A stretch of DNA of 64,000 nucleotides from Sutterella sp047777475 (GCA_047777475.1 JBKEET010000001.1:62001-126000), one strand, 5' to 3'. Positions 54,012 to 63,396 are shown, counted from the stretch's first letter. Made by a program: numbers and translations. Notes: a model not told the origin generated them from the letters alone.

Positions 54012-55499
54012 ATGAAACGCCGTGAATTGCTTAAAACCGGCTTCATAGGCGTCGGCGCCGCTGTGGGCGCCGCCGCTGCCGGCACCGCGGCCGCCGCCGA
54101 AGGCGCCGCCGGCAAAGAGCGCGAGAAGCAGGAATGGGACGTCGTCGTGGTCGGCGCCGGCTTTGCCGGCATGTGCGCCGCCCTCGAGGCCTCCGAGCAG
54201 GGCGCCAAGGTCGTGCTGCTCGAGAAGATGGGGCGCCCCGACGGCACCACCGTCTACTCGTCGGGCTGGATCGCCGCCGTCGGCAGCCGCTTCCAGACGA
54301 AGCACCCCGACACCAAGGAAGCTTTCTTCAACGACATGATGAAGCTCTCGGGCGGCCGTTCCGACCCCGACCTGATCCGGGTCTACGCCGAAGAGGCCGG
54401 CAAGGGCGTCGACTGGCTCGCCGACCACGGCACGCCGTTCTACCTTTGGGAAAACCTGCCCGCCCCGGAGCTCTCGCGCTGCCTGATCTCCCCGGGCAAG
54501 GGCATCACGGGCGGCTCGCAGCTCATCCGCTGCCTGCTCGCCGCGCTCACGAAGCAGAACGTTCCGATCCACTACAACACCAAGGCCGTTGAGCTCATCG
54601 CCGACGACTGCTTCAACGTGCTCGGCGTCTCCTGCGTCACCGAGAAGGGCCGCGTCGACTACATGGCCAAGGGCGGCGTCATCCTCACCACCGGCGGCTA
54701 CGGCGCCAACCAGGCGATGGTCGACCAGTACATCGGCCCGTGGGCCTCGCGCCTCGTGGTGCGCGGCTCGCCCTGGATCACGGGCGAGAACATCACCATG
54801 GCGCAGCAGGTGCACGCGAAGCTCGTCAACATGGACCAGTTCTACGCCGGCCCGATCACGCCGACCGGGCACGCCAACCCCTCGCCGCTGATGCACGCGG
54901 GCTACGGCATCCAGGTCAACACCCAAGGCAAGCGCTTCGTGCCCGAGACGTGGCTGCAGGTCCCGAAGGCCAAGGCCATCGCGCAGCGCACGCCCGACAA
55001 CATGAGCTACATGCTGATCGGCGCCGATGCGGACGCGAACGCCAACATCCTCACCAACACGATCAAGCGCTTCGAGAGCATCGGCTACAAGATCGCCAAG
55101 GGCGATACGATCGCCGAGGCCGCCAAGGCCGTCGGCATCCCGCCGAAGAACCTCGAGGAGACCGTGAAGGAATTCAACGCCGCGGTCAAGTCCGGCAAGG
55201 CGGCCGAGCTCGACCCGCCGTACCTCTATGAGACGCCCCATGCGCTCGAGACGGGACCGTTCTACATGGTGCCCGCGGCGGGCGGCATGGCGAGCACGTT
55301 CGGCGGCCCGAAGATCAACGCGAACGCCAACGTGGTCAACACCGAGAACCGCCCGATCCCGGGCCTCTACGCAGCGGGCGCCGCTGCGGGCGGCGTGTGG
55401 TATCAGGACGACATCGGCGGCAACCAGCTCGGCGGCGGCATGGTGTTCGGACGCGTGGCGGCCCGCCATGCGACGGCACGCGCCAAGGCGGCGAAGTAA
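54012..55499 (+). CDS. Tat-exported FAD-dependent oxidoreductase, cassette copy 2
   Basis: A 495-aa paralogue of the 50874 protein, very similar along its whole length. Tat signal MKRRELLKTGFIGVG; FAD motif VVVGAGFAGMCAALEASEQG; C-terminal GLYAAGAAAGGVWYQDDIGG, with the same Trp and Asp replacing the fumarate reductase His and Arg. Differences concentrate in the signal region and in scattered surface-like positions, for example VPESWQQVP against VPETWLQVP. It is followed by a cytochrome gene 13 bases downstream, exactly as in copy 1. Confidence 0.86.
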   Translation: MKRRELLKTGFIGVGAAVGAAAAGTAAAAEGAAGKEREKQEWDVVVVGAGFAGMCAALEASEQGAKVVLLEKMGRPDGTTVYSSGWIAAVGSRFQTKHPDTKEAFFNDMMKLSGGRSDPDLIRVYAEEAGKGVDWLADHGTPFYLWENLPAPELSRCLISPGKGITGGSQLIRCLLAALTKQNVPIHYNTKAVELIADDCFNVLGVSCVTEKGRVDYMAKGGVILTTGGYGANQAMVDQYIGPWASRLVVRGSPWITGENITMAQQVHAKLVNMDQFYAGPITPTGHANPSPLMHAGYGIQVNTQGKRFVPETWLQVPKAKAIAQRTPDNMSYMLIGADADANANILTNTIKRFESIGYKIAKGDTIAEAAKAVGIPPKNLEETVKEFNAAVKSGKAAELDPPYLYETPHALETGPFYMVPAAGGMASTFGGPKINANANVVNTENRPIPGLYAAGAAAGGVWYQDDIGGNQLGGGMVFGRVAARHATARAKAAK

Positions 55500-55512
55500 G
55501 GAGGATTTGACC

Positions 55513-55863
55513 ATGAAAGCCAACAAAGCAGCCTTTCTCTTGGCCGGCCTCATCGCCGGCGTGTTTGCCGCCTCGAGCGTGAGCGCGGCGGATTTCCTCG
55601 CCGACCGGCACGTGCAGCGCGGCGTGAAGTGCGAGCAGTGCCACGGCACTGCCGCGCCCGCCAAGGGCGCGAAGGTGACGACCGAGCAGTGCAACGCCTG
55701 CCACGGCAGCCTCGACAAGGTGGCCGAGCAGACGAAGGACGTGAAGCCCAACCCGCACTACAACCACTTGGTCGGCCTGCAGTGCAATGAGTGCCACCGC
55801 GGCCACGCCGAGGGCGTTTACATGTGCGAGAACTGCCATAACTTCAAGGCCAAGGTGCCCTAA
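55513..55863 (+). CDS. Exported tetraheme cytochrome c, cassette copy 2
   Basis: A 116-aa paralogue of the 52384 cytochrome, with the same four heme sites (CEQCH, CNACH, CNECH, CENCH) and signal peptide. The mature proteins differ at only three positions (E/Q, K/Q, S/N). The ribosome-site leader AAGGAGGATTTGACC is also the same in both copies. Such near identity against more diverged flavoproteins points to recent duplication with gene conversion, or to strong selection. Confidence 0.93.
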   Translation: MKANKAAFLLAGLIAGVFAASSVSAADFLADRHVQRGVKCEQCHGTAAPAKGAKVTTEQCNACHGSLDKVAEQTKDVKPNPHYNHLVGLQCNECHRGHAEGVYMCENCHNFKAKVP

Positions 55864-55924
55864 GCGGGCAAAGCGGAGCATTAGGGTTTACTCTTAATGC
55901 TCCGCGAAACGGCGTTTCCCCTCA

Positions 55925-55957
55925 GGCGGACCGGCTCCCTCTTCGGACCGGTCCGCC
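55925..55957 (+). terminator. Hairpin between cytochrome and araC gene, copy 2
   Basis: GGCGGACCGG (55925-55934) pairs perfectly with CCGGTCCGCC (55948-55957). Only a short T tract follows (GCTGTTT). It is the counterpart of the hairpin in copy 1 and a candidate attenuator. Confidence 0.45.
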
Positions 55958-56012
55958 GCTGTTTCTGCAAAAGGCGTACATTCACAAAGAAAAGAAAACG
56001 GAGTACCTGACT

Positions 56013-56810
56013 ATGAAGCCCAAGGCGATGCCCGTCGTATGGTGTCCCAACCTCTATCCCGACGATCCGTCGCGCACCGCGCAGATCGGCGTGGCGCGCG
56101 ACACGATGAAGGAAGACACGAAGCCCTTCCACTCGCACCCGAACGGCCAGTTCGCGGTGGCGATCAAGGGCCTGGTGTGCCTCGAGACGGAGGCGAACCG
56201 CTACGTGGTGCCGATGCGCTGCGCGGTGTGGACGCCGCCCGGCGTGCGCCACTACGGGCTCCTCGGGCGAGACGCGCAGGCCTTTTACTTCATGATCTCG
56301 CCCGAGCAGTGCCGGGCCTTCCCGCGCACGCCCGTGCGCCTCATGCTCAACGCGATGACCTTCGAGATCCTGCTCTACCTCTCGCGCCACAGCGACGAGA
56401 TGAAGCCGGGAAGCCGCTGCGAACGGCTCGCGCTTGCTGCGATCGAGCAGCTCGCGATCGCGAGGCGGCTGCCCGCGGGCTTCGCGCCGATCCCGGACGA
56501 CCCGCTGCTGCGCGAGCTCGCCTTTGACGTCTCCGACCCCGCCAACTTCGGGCTCGACAACAAGGACTGGGCCGCGCGGCTCGGCATGAGCGAGCGCACG
56601 CTCTCGCGGCGCATCCTGCTCGAGACGGGCCTGAGCTTCAGGCTCTGGCGCCAGCACATCCGCTTTTTGCCCGCGCTCAGCATGCTCGCGCAGGGCAAGA
56701 GCGTCGAGGAGGTCTCGGACAGCATGCACTACGAGACCGCCTCGGCCTTCATCAGCGCCTTCAGGCGCGTTTTCGGCATGACGCCGGGCGTGCTCCGGAA
56801 GGACTTCTGA
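56013..56810 (+). CDS. AraC-family transcriptional regulator with cupin N-terminal domain, cassette copy 2
   Basis: A 265-aa paralogue of the 52911 regulator with identical length and layout: sensor motif FHSHPNGQFAVAIKGLVCLE and HTH motifs RLGMSERTLSRRILLETG and VEEVSDSMHYETASAFI. The helix-turn-helix recognition region is almost unchanged between the copies, so both may bind the same site. The sensor domain differs more. It ends 6 bases from the convergent efflux operon, with no obvious terminator between. Confidence 0.88.
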   Translation: MKPKAMPVVWCPNLYPDDPSRTAQIGVARDTMKEDTKPFHSHPNGQFAVAIKGLVCLETEANRYVVPMRCAVWTPPGVRHYGLLGRDAQAFYFMISPEQCRAFPRTPVRLMLNAMTFEILLYLSRHSDEMKPGSRCERLALAAIEQLAIARRLPAGFAPIPDDPLLRELAFDVSDPANFGLDNKDWAARLGMSERTLSRRILLETGLSFRLWRQHIRFLPALSMLAQGKSVEEVSDSMHYETASAFISAFRRVFGMTPGVLRKDF

Positions 56811-56816
56811 CGATTC

Positions 56817-57935
56817 CTAGAGCTTGGCGCGGAAGAGCTTCACCGAGGCCGAAAGCGTCGCGACGGAAATGAGCGCCATGGCGCCGAGTTCCGTGCCGAG
56901 CTGCGAAAAGCCCGCGCCTTCGAGGTAGATGCGCTGGATCGCCGCAATGCCCCAGCGGATCGGGTTGACGAGCGTGACGTCCTGCAGCACCTCGGGCATG
57001 CTCGAGATGGGCGTCGCGAAGCCCGAGAGGAGCACCATCGGCATCATCAGCGCGAAGGTGAAGAGGAGCGCCTGCTGCAGCGTGTCGGCGCGCGCCGAGA
57101 TGCAGAGCCCGATGCCCACCACCGACAGGTTGAAGAGCGTGAGCGTGGCGAGCATCACCGCAAACGACCCCGCAAAGGGGATTTCGAAGTAGTAGCGCAC
57201 GATCAGGAAGGCCGTGCTCGACTGCAGGAGCCCGATGCACATCGGCGGGATCGCCTTGCCGATCATGATCGAGATGTGCGAGATCGGCGTAACGAGCAGC
57301 TGGTCGAACGTGCCCTGTTCCTTTTCGCGGGCCGCGGACTGCGCCGAGAGGATCATCACCTGCACGGCCGAGAGCGCCGCGAGCATGGCCGTGAGGATGC
57401 CCCAGCGCGCGATGAGGTTCGGGTTGAACCACGCCCGGGAGTCCGTGCTCGGCGCCGCGGCCGCGGTGACGCCCCGTTCGGCGAGGCGCTTCGCGTTCCA
57501 CGCCGAGATGATCGAGGTGACGTAGCTGCCCGCCGTGCCGGCGGTGTTGCTGTTGCGGCCGTCGGTGATCACCTGCACGGGGCCCTCGTGCCCGAGCTCG
57601 AGCGCGCGCTGGAACCCCGGGCCGATGTGCACGACCATGAGCGCCTTCTTGCTTTCGATGACGCCCGCGATCTGCGCGCTGTTCTCGAGCGTGCCTGCGC
57701 GCTCGAAGGCGGGGGCGCCGTCGATCTGCGCGATCAGGTCCCTCGAGGCCTCGGAATGGTCCTCGTCGAGCGCGTACCAGGGCACGTTCGTGACGTCGTA
57801 GGTCGCCACGTAGCCGAAAAGGATCATCTGCAGGATGATCGGCACGAAGAGCGTGATGCGGTTGCGCTTGTCCTTGAGCGTGATGAGCGCTTCCTTGCGG
57901 ATGAGCGAGAGAAGCGGCAGCAGGAATTCTTTCAT
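56817..57935 (-). CDS. ABC-2 type permease (YbhR-like)
   Basis: The last gene of an ABC efflux operon (372 aa). It has an N-terminal membrane segment (LFVPIILQMILFGYVATYDV), a large periplasmic region, and five C-terminal membrane segments with AREKEQGTFDQLLVTPIS and the family motif MVLLSGFATPISSMPEVLQ. It pairs with the permease encoded 6 bases upstream to form the heterodimeric membrane channel. Confidence 0.9.
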   Translation of the reverse strand: MKEFLLPLLSLIRKEALITLKDKRNRITLFVPIILQMILFGYVATYDVTNVPWYALDEDHSEASRDLIAQIDGAPAFERAGTLENSAQIAGVIESKKALMVVHIGPGFQRALELGHEGPVQVITDGRNSNTAGTAGSYVTSIISAWNAKRLAERGVTAAAAPSTDSRAWFNPNLIARWGILTAMLAALSAVQVMILSAQSAAREKEQGTFDQLLVTPISHISIMIGKAIPPMCIGLLQSSTAFLIVRYYFEIPFAGSFAVMLATLTLFNLSVVGIGLCISARADTLQQALLFTFALMMPMVLLSGFATPISSMPEVLQDVTLVNPIRWGIAAIQRIYLEGAGFSQLGTELGAMALISVATLSASVKLFRAKL

Positions 57936-57941
57936 GACGCC

Positions 57942-59072
57942 TTACTCCAAAGACTTGCGGATGCAGTGCCGCGCTATGGCAAACGCCGCGACGGCGCCGC
58001 CCGCGAGCACGAGCATGTCGCGCACGACGATCGAGGGGACGTTGCCCGCCATGAAGAGCGTCTGCAGCAGCTCGACGTACCAGGTCGCCGGGAAGAAATG
58101 GGCGATGACCTGCGCCACGACCGGCGCGCTGTGCAGGTCGAAGATGAACCCGGAGAGCACCACCGTGGGCATGAAGCTCACGACGATGGCGATCTGGCTC
58201 GCCAGGAGCTGGCTCTTGAGCGTCGCGGAGATGACGAGCCCGATCGCGAGCGACAGAACGAGGTAAAGGGCCGAGGCGGCGACGATGAGCCCCAGGGACC
58301 CGCGCATCGGCACTTCGAAGATGAAGCGCGCCGCGAGCAGGCAGAGCGCGAGGCCCGCCATGCCGAGCCCGAAGTAGGGCACGGTCTTGCCCGCGAGGAT
58401 CTCGCCCTTCGAGACGGGGGTCGCGGCCATCGCCTCGAACGTGCCGCGCTCCCACTCGCGCGCCATGACGAGCGCGGTGAGCATCGTGCCGATGAGCGTG
58501 AGGATCAGCGCGGTGAGGCCGGGAATAAGGAAGTGGCGGCTGTTGAGCGCGTCGTTGTAGCGCACGCGGAGCCGGACGGAGGCAACGCCCGCCCCGCCGC
58601 CCGCGCCGGCCGAGGCGAGCGTCTCGTGCGAGCCGCCCTGCGCGATCGCGCCCGCGACGTAGCGCTGCATGATGCGCGAGGTGTTGGCATCGCGCCCGTT
58701 CACGATGATCTGCCAGTGCTCGCGCTCGCTTTCCCTCTCGGAAAAGCTGCGGCGCACGACGGCGTCGGTCTTGCCCGTGAGGAGGCGCCGCTCGGCTTCC
58801 TGGAAGGAGGGGGCCTTCGTCGGGTCGAAATAGCGCGAGAGCGACATGCTGACGTAAAGGTCGCGCACCTCGGGCGAGCCGTCTTCGACGATCGTCGCCG
58901 GCACGTGGTCGACGTCGAGCGAGAGGCCGTAGCCGAAAAGGAGCAGCAGCACGATCGGCAGCACGATGCCGAGCGTGAGCGTGCTCTTGTCGCGGAGCAT
59001 CTGCCGCGTTTCCTTGACGATCAGCGCCGCGGCGCGCGTGAACGTGCCGCCGTGCTTCCGGGGCGTGCTCAT
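57942..59072 (-). CDS. ABC-2 type permease (YbhS-like)
   Basis: The partner permease (376 aa). N-terminal KETRQMLRDKSTLTLGIVLP leads into the first membrane segment; a periplasmic domain and five more segments follow, with MAREWERGTFEAMAATPVSKGE and VVLSGFIFDLHSAP. Its ATG overlaps the outer-membrane gene stop by 4 bases. Confidence 0.9.
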   Translation of the reverse strand: MSTPRKHGGTFTRAAALIVKETRQMLRDKSTLTLGIVLPIVLLLLFGYGLSLDVDHVPATIVEDGSPEVRDLYVSMSLSRYFDPTKAPSFQEAERRLLTGKTDAVVRRSFSERESEREHWQIIVNGRDANTSRIMQRYVAGAIAQGGSHETLASAGAGGGAGVASVRLRVRYNDALNSRHFLIPGLTALILTLIGTMLTALVMAREWERGTFEAMAATPVSKGEILAGKTVPYFGLGMAGLALCLLAARFIFEVPMRGSLGLIVAASALYLVLSLAIGLVISATLKSQLLASQIAIVVSFMPTVVLSGFIFDLHSAPVVAQVIAHFFPATWYVELLQTLFMAGNVPSIVVRDMLVLAGGAVAAFAIARHCIRKSLE

Positions 59073-60515
59073 TGCCGCTTCTCCCAGCCGCCGCCGAGCG
59101 CCTTATAGAGCGTCACGGCGCCGGTTTCGCGCGCGAGCCGCGCGTCGATCGCCGCGCTCTGCGCGGAAAGGAGCGTGCGCTCCGCATCGAGCACGGGCAT
59201 GTAGCCTTCGAGCCCCGCCTCGTGGCGGCTCTTCGCGGCCGAAAGGGCGGAGGCGGCCGAGGCGGCGCGGCCTTCCTCGGCCGCAAGCCGCTCGGAGGCG
59301 CGGTGGCGTGCGGCAAGCGCGTCGCTCACCTCGGAAAAGGCCTTCTGCGCGGTGCGCTCCCAGTCGGCCTGCGCCATGCCGAGCTCCTTTTCGGCGGCGG
59401 TCTGCCGAGCGGCGCGCTTCCCGGCGTCAAAGAGCGGGATGTCGATGATCGGGGCGGCGATCCAGGCCGAGGAGCCGGACTCGAGCAGGTCGCCTAAGGA
59501 GCCGCTTGCGAGCCCGAGCCCGCCCGTGAGCGAGATCGAGGGGAGCCTTGCGGCGCGCGCGGCGCCGAGCGGAGTGATCATCATGGCTACTATTTGTCTC
59601 TATGAGCCTTGCGGCGCGCGCGGCGCCGAGCTTTTCGCCCTCGGCCATGAGCCGGTGCTCGGCGGCGAGGACGTCGGGGCGGCGCTCAAGGAGCTCCGAA
59701 GGGAGCCCCGCGGGCACCTCGGCAAAGGGGGTGACGTCGGCGAGCCTGCGCCGTTTCGGGAGGTCCTGCGGCAGCGGCGCGCCGATCAGGAGCTCAAGGG
59801 CGTTCCTTGCCTTCTCTTCGCTTTCGGCGGCGCTCGCGATGCGCGAGGCGGCTTCGTAGTAGAGCGCCTTGGCCTGCGCGGCCTCGAGCTCGGAAGCGAG
59901 CCCCAGCGCGCGGCGGTTTGCCGCGAGCTCCGCGCCGCGGCGGCGGTTCTCGGCCGAGGCCTTCGCGGTGTCGAGCTCCTCGCGCGAGGCGACAAGCCGA
60001 AGGTAAAGCGCGGCCGCCTCGGCCTGCAGCGTGATGCGCGTGCTCGCCGCGTCAAGCGCGGCCGCGCGGGCGCTCTCGCGGGCCGCGGCCGCTTCCGCGC
60101 GCACGCGCCCGAAGAGGTCGAGCTCGTAGGCGGCAAACCCGAGGCCCAGGCCGTAGGCCGAGACGTGGGTGTCGAAATTGTTGTCGGGGAGCTTGGCCGC
60201 GGGGGCGTCGGCGCCCGCATGGATCTCGGGGAAGAGATCGGCGCGCGAGGTCGTGTAGAGCGCCTGCGCGCGCTCGACCGCAAGGAGCGCGGAGCGCATC
60301 TCGCGGCTCGTCTTCACGGCCTCCGAGGCCAGCCTCGCGACGACGGGGTCGGCGAAGAACGCGTCGGCCGCGGGGAGCGCGGCGCCCTGGGCGGCGCTCC
60401 CCTCCGGGTAGGCCGCCTCGAGCGGCGAGGCGGGGCGCTTGTAGTCGGGCGTCAGCGAGCAGCCGGCGAGGGCGGCCGCGGCCGCCGCGGCGGCGAGGAG
60501 CCTTCTTCTTTTCAT
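59069..60515 (-). pseudogene. NodT-family outer-membrane efflux lipoprotein, frameshifted by a 61-bp insertion
   Basis: An outer-membrane channel of the TolC/NodT class. The lipoprotein signal has lipobox LAGC at about residues 16-19. Two outer-membrane efflux repeats follow, with YELDLFGRVRAEAAAARES in the first and APIIDIPLFDAGKRAARQ in the second. The frame breaks after EGEKLGAARAARL because 61 bp are inserted between two copies of a 28-bp repeat. Removing the insert gives an unbroken protein of 461 aa, the normal length. A start codon (MMITPLG) inside the insert could restart the second half. Gene overlaps on both sides support operon membership. Confidence 0.85.
59543..59631. repeat. 28-bp direct repeat flanking a 33-bp filler inside the efflux lipoprotein gene
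   Basis: The copies at 59543-59570 and 59604-59631 are identical (GAGCCTTGCGGCGCGCG... to ..GCGCCGAGC). The 33 bp between them (59571-59603) are AT-richer than the gene and do not match the protein family. One repeat plus filler equals 61 bp, so deletion between the repeats restores the reading frame. Confidence 0.85.
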
Positions 60516-62284
60516 GACTTTTTCTCCTTTCGCGCGCTTTCGACGATCGCGATGAAAGCGTCTTCCATGGTGCCCGGGCGTCCGCCCGGTGCGGTGCCGA
60601 GGGCGCGGATCTCGGCCGGGGTCCCCAGCGCGAGCATCTTGCCGGCGGCCTGGATGAGGATGCGGTCGCAGTACTCCGCCTCCTCCATGAAGTGGGTGGT
60701 GACGACGGTGGTGACGCCGCGCGCCGAAAGCTCCGCGATGAGCTTCCAGAAGCTGCGGCGCGCGAGCGGGTCGGCGCCGCTCGTCGGCTCGTCCAGGAAA
60801 AGGATCTCGGGCTCGTGGATGAGGCCCGCGGCCATGGCGAGCCGCCGCTGCCAGCCGCCCGGCAGGTTCCCGGCGGTCATGTCGAGCTTGTCGGTGAGCG
60901 CGAAGTCTTCTGCGACGGCCTCTATGCGCTCCTTTCGGCGCGCCCTCGGCAGGCCGTAGGCGCCCGCGAAGAACTCGAGGTTCTCGAGCACGGTGAGCTG
61001 CCCGTAGAGCGAGAAGCGCTGCGCAACGTAGCCGACGCGGCGGCGCGCCTCGCGGCTTGCGCGGCGCACGTCGACGCCCGCGACAAAAAGTGAACCGCGG
61101 CTTGCGGGCAGCAGTCCGCAGAGCATGCGGAAAGTCGTCGTCTTGCCTGCGCCGTTCGGTCCGAGGAGCCCGAACACTTCGCCGCGGCTCACGGAAAAGC
61201 TCACGTCGTCGACGGCCGCGAAACTGCCGAAATAGCGGCTCACGTGCTTCGTTTCGATGACGGGCGGTTCATTGGGGTCCGGCGCCTTCGGGGCGGGGGC
61301 CTCGGCCGCCTTCTGCGCCTGCGAGGGGAGCGCGCTTTCCTTGGCGCTGTCGCGCTCCTTCAGGAGCCGGATGAAGCTGTCCTCAAGGGTCGGCGGCACG
61401 CTCTTTTCAGGCGCCCCCGAGAGCGCCGCCGAGAGGGCTTTCTTCTGCTCGGCCGAGAGCGCCCCGTGCACGAGGCGCACGGCGCCGCCCTGCGGGAGCG
61501 CGTCGATGATGAACGGCAGGTCGAGGAGCTTTGCCTGCAGGGCGCGCGGCGGGACGCCCGGCGTGCTCTCCGCGAGGAAGCTCATGCCCTCGGTGAGCCG
61601 CATGATGTCGGCGGGCTTCCCCGCGGCGATCGTCTCGCCCTGCGAGAGCAGCACGGCCGCGTCGCAGCGCTGCGCCTCGTCGAGGTAGGACGTGCTCACG
61701 AGCACGCCCATGCCCGACTCGCCCGTGAGCTCCTCGACGATTTCCCAGAGCTCGCGGCGCGAGAGCGGGTCGACGCCCACGGTGGGCTCGTCGAGGATGA
61801 GGAGCTTCGGCGGCGCGACGAGCGTGCAGATAAGGCCGAGCTTCTGCTTCATGCCGCCCGAGAGCTTGCCCGCAAGGCGCTCGCGGAAGTCGGAAAGGCC
61901 CGCCATCGAGAGGAGCCTGCGGTAGCGCTCCTCGCGCTCCTTCATGCCGACGCCCTTGAGGTCGGCGTAAAGGTCGAGGTTTTCCTGCACCGAGAGGTCT
62001 TCGTAGAGGCCGAACTTCTGCGGCATGTAGCCGATCGCGTCCTGCTGCGCCTCGGTGCGCTCGGGCTTCAGCGGCTGCCCTTCGAAGAAGAGCTCGCCCT
62101 TTTCGGGCGCAAGGAGCCCCGCGGCGATGCGCAGCATCGTCGTCTTGCCGGCGCCGTCGGGGCCGACAAGGGCGGTGAAGCCGCCCGCCTCGACCGAGAG
62201 CGAGAGGCCTTTCAGGGCCTGCAGGCGCCGTCCCTTGACGTCAAAGCCCTTGCTGACGTCCCGGGCGGTAAAAAGCGCGCTCAT
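60512..62284 (-). CDS. ABC transporter ATPase with two nucleotide-binding domains (YbhF-like)
   Basis: A 590-aa double ATPase. Domain 1 has Walker A GPDGAGKTT (about 38-46), signature LSGGMKQK and LLILDEPTVGVDP. Domain 2 has Walker A GPNGAGKTT (about 378), a modified signature LPGGWQRR and ILFLDEPTSGADP. An Ala/Pro-rich linker joins them. It drives the two permeases; its stop overlaps the start of the efflux lipoprotein gene. Confidence 0.93.
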   Translation of the reverse strand: MSALFTARDVSKGFDVKGRRLQALKGLSLSVEAGGFTALVGPDGAGKTTMLRIAAGLLAPEKGELFFEGQPLKPERTEAQQDAIGYMPQKFGLYEDLSVQENLDLYADLKGVGMKEREERYRRLLSMAGLSDFRERLAGKLSGGMKQKLGLICTLVAPPKLLILDEPTVGVDPLSRRELWEIVEELTGESGMGVLVSTSYLDEAQRCDAAVLLSQGETIAAGKPADIMRLTEGMSFLAESTPGVPPRALQAKLLDLPFIIDALPQGGAVRLVHGALSAEQKKALSAALSGAPEKSVPPTLEDSFIRLLKERDSAKESALPSQAQKAAEAPAPKAPDPNEPPVIETKHVSRYFGSFAAVDDVSFSVSRGEVFGLLGPNGAGKTTTFRMLCGLLPASRGSLFVAGVDVRRASREARRRVGYVAQRFSLYGQLTVLENLEFFAGAYGLPRARRKERIEAVAEDFALTDKLDMTAGNLPGGWQRRLAMAAGLIHEPEILFLDEPTSGADPLARRSFWKLIAELSARGVTTVVTTHFMEEAEYCDRILIQAAGKMLALGTPAEIRALGTAPGGRPGTMEDAFIAIVESARKEKKS

Positions 62285-62302
62285 CGCCTGATGCTCCGGA
62301 GG

Positions 62303-63307
62303 TCACTTCGCCGAGGCGCCCCGGCGGGCGCCCCTGAAGGTCACCGTGGCCGGCATGCCGAGGCGAAGGCGGTTGTCTCCGTCCTTCACGTAGACGCGGA
62401 CTTCATAGACGAGCGCCGTGCGCAGGTCCTCGGTCTCGACGTTCTTCGGCGTGAACTGCGCCGTCGGCGAGATGAAGCCCACGGTGCCCGGGATCTTCTC
62501 GCCCGGGAAGCTGTCGCAGGTCACTTCGGCGGCCATGCCGGGCTTCAGGAGCGAAAGCGAGCTCTCGCTCACCCAGGCGCGCACCCACTTGGGCGAGGTG
62601 ACCGCCAAGGAAAAGACGGCGCGCGAGGGCGAGGCCATGTCGCCCGCCTCAAGGAGCCGCTTGCTCACGATCGCATCGGTCGGCGCCACGAGCTCCGCAT
62701 CCTGAAGGCGATGGCGAAGGTCGGTGAGCTCGGCCTGCGCGCGGTCGCGCTCGGCGCGGGTTTTGTCGATGTCTTCGGCGCGGGGGCCGATTTCAGCCAG
62801 CCGGAGCGCCTTCTGCGCTTCCTCTTCCTTGGCGCGGGCGACGTCGAGCTTAAGCTTGGCCTCGTCGACGTCCTGGCGGCTCACGGCCGTGCCGGTCGTG
62901 CGCTTCCAGAGGCCCGAGTAGCGCTGCCAGGTGGCCTTCGCGTAGGCCGTTTCGGCCTTGGCGGAGGCGGCCGCGGCCCTCGCGCGGTCGATGTCCTCGG
63001 GGCGCGTGCCGTTCAGGTCGCGCTTGAGCGCCGCTTCGGCGGCGGCAAGCGCGGCCTCGGAGGCGGCGATGCGGTCGCGGAGGCGCCGCGTCTCGAGCCT
63101 TGCGAGCACCTGGCCCTTCTTCACGGCGCTGCCTTCTTCGGCGAGCACCTCGGCGATGCGCTCGGAGTCGAGGAAGGCGAGGTCGACCTCGCGCTGGTCA
63201 ACGTTGCCCCAGAGCACCAGATCCGGACTCTCGTCGGTCCGCGTAAACGCCCAGAACGCGGCGCCGGCGAGGGCAAGGACGAGCACCGCAATTATGATTT
63301 TTTTCAT
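62303..63307 (-). CDS. HlyD-family periplasmic adaptor (YbhG-like)
   Basis: A membrane-fusion protein (334 aa) linking the inner-membrane pump to the outer-membrane channel. An N-terminal signal anchor (KKIIIAVLVLALAGAAFWAF) is followed by a biotinyl-lipoyl half-motif (VLAEEGSAVKKGQVLARLE), a long alpha-helical hairpin (about 75-195) and a beta-barrel domain with LVAPTDAIVSKRLLEAGD. The chosen ATG has AGGAACAGG before it; the upstream frame runs into the operator region. First gene of the efflux operon. Confidence 0.92.
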   Translation of the reverse strand: MKKIIIAVLVLALAGAAFWAFTRTDESPDLVLWGNVDQREVDLAFLDSERIAEVLAEEGSAVKKGQVLARLETRRLRDRIAASEAALAAAEAALKRDLNGTRPEDIDRARAAAASAKAETAYAKATWQRYSGLWKRTTGTAVSRQDVDEAKLKLDVARAKEEEAQKALRLAEIGPRAEDIDKTRAERDRAQAELTDLRHRLQDAELVAPTDAIVSKRLLEAGDMASPSRAVFSLAVTSPKWVRAWVSESSLSLLKPGMAAEVTCDSFPGEKIPGTVGFISPTAQFTPKNVETEDLRTALVYEVRVYVKDGDNRLRLGMPATVTFRGARRGASAK

Positions 63308-63396
63308 GGCCTGTTCCTGAAAAAGGCTGGAACGCAGTGCAAAACGCCGCACCGTTCCTTTTCTGAGCGAACGATAGCGATCTGTGATGGAAAAAA

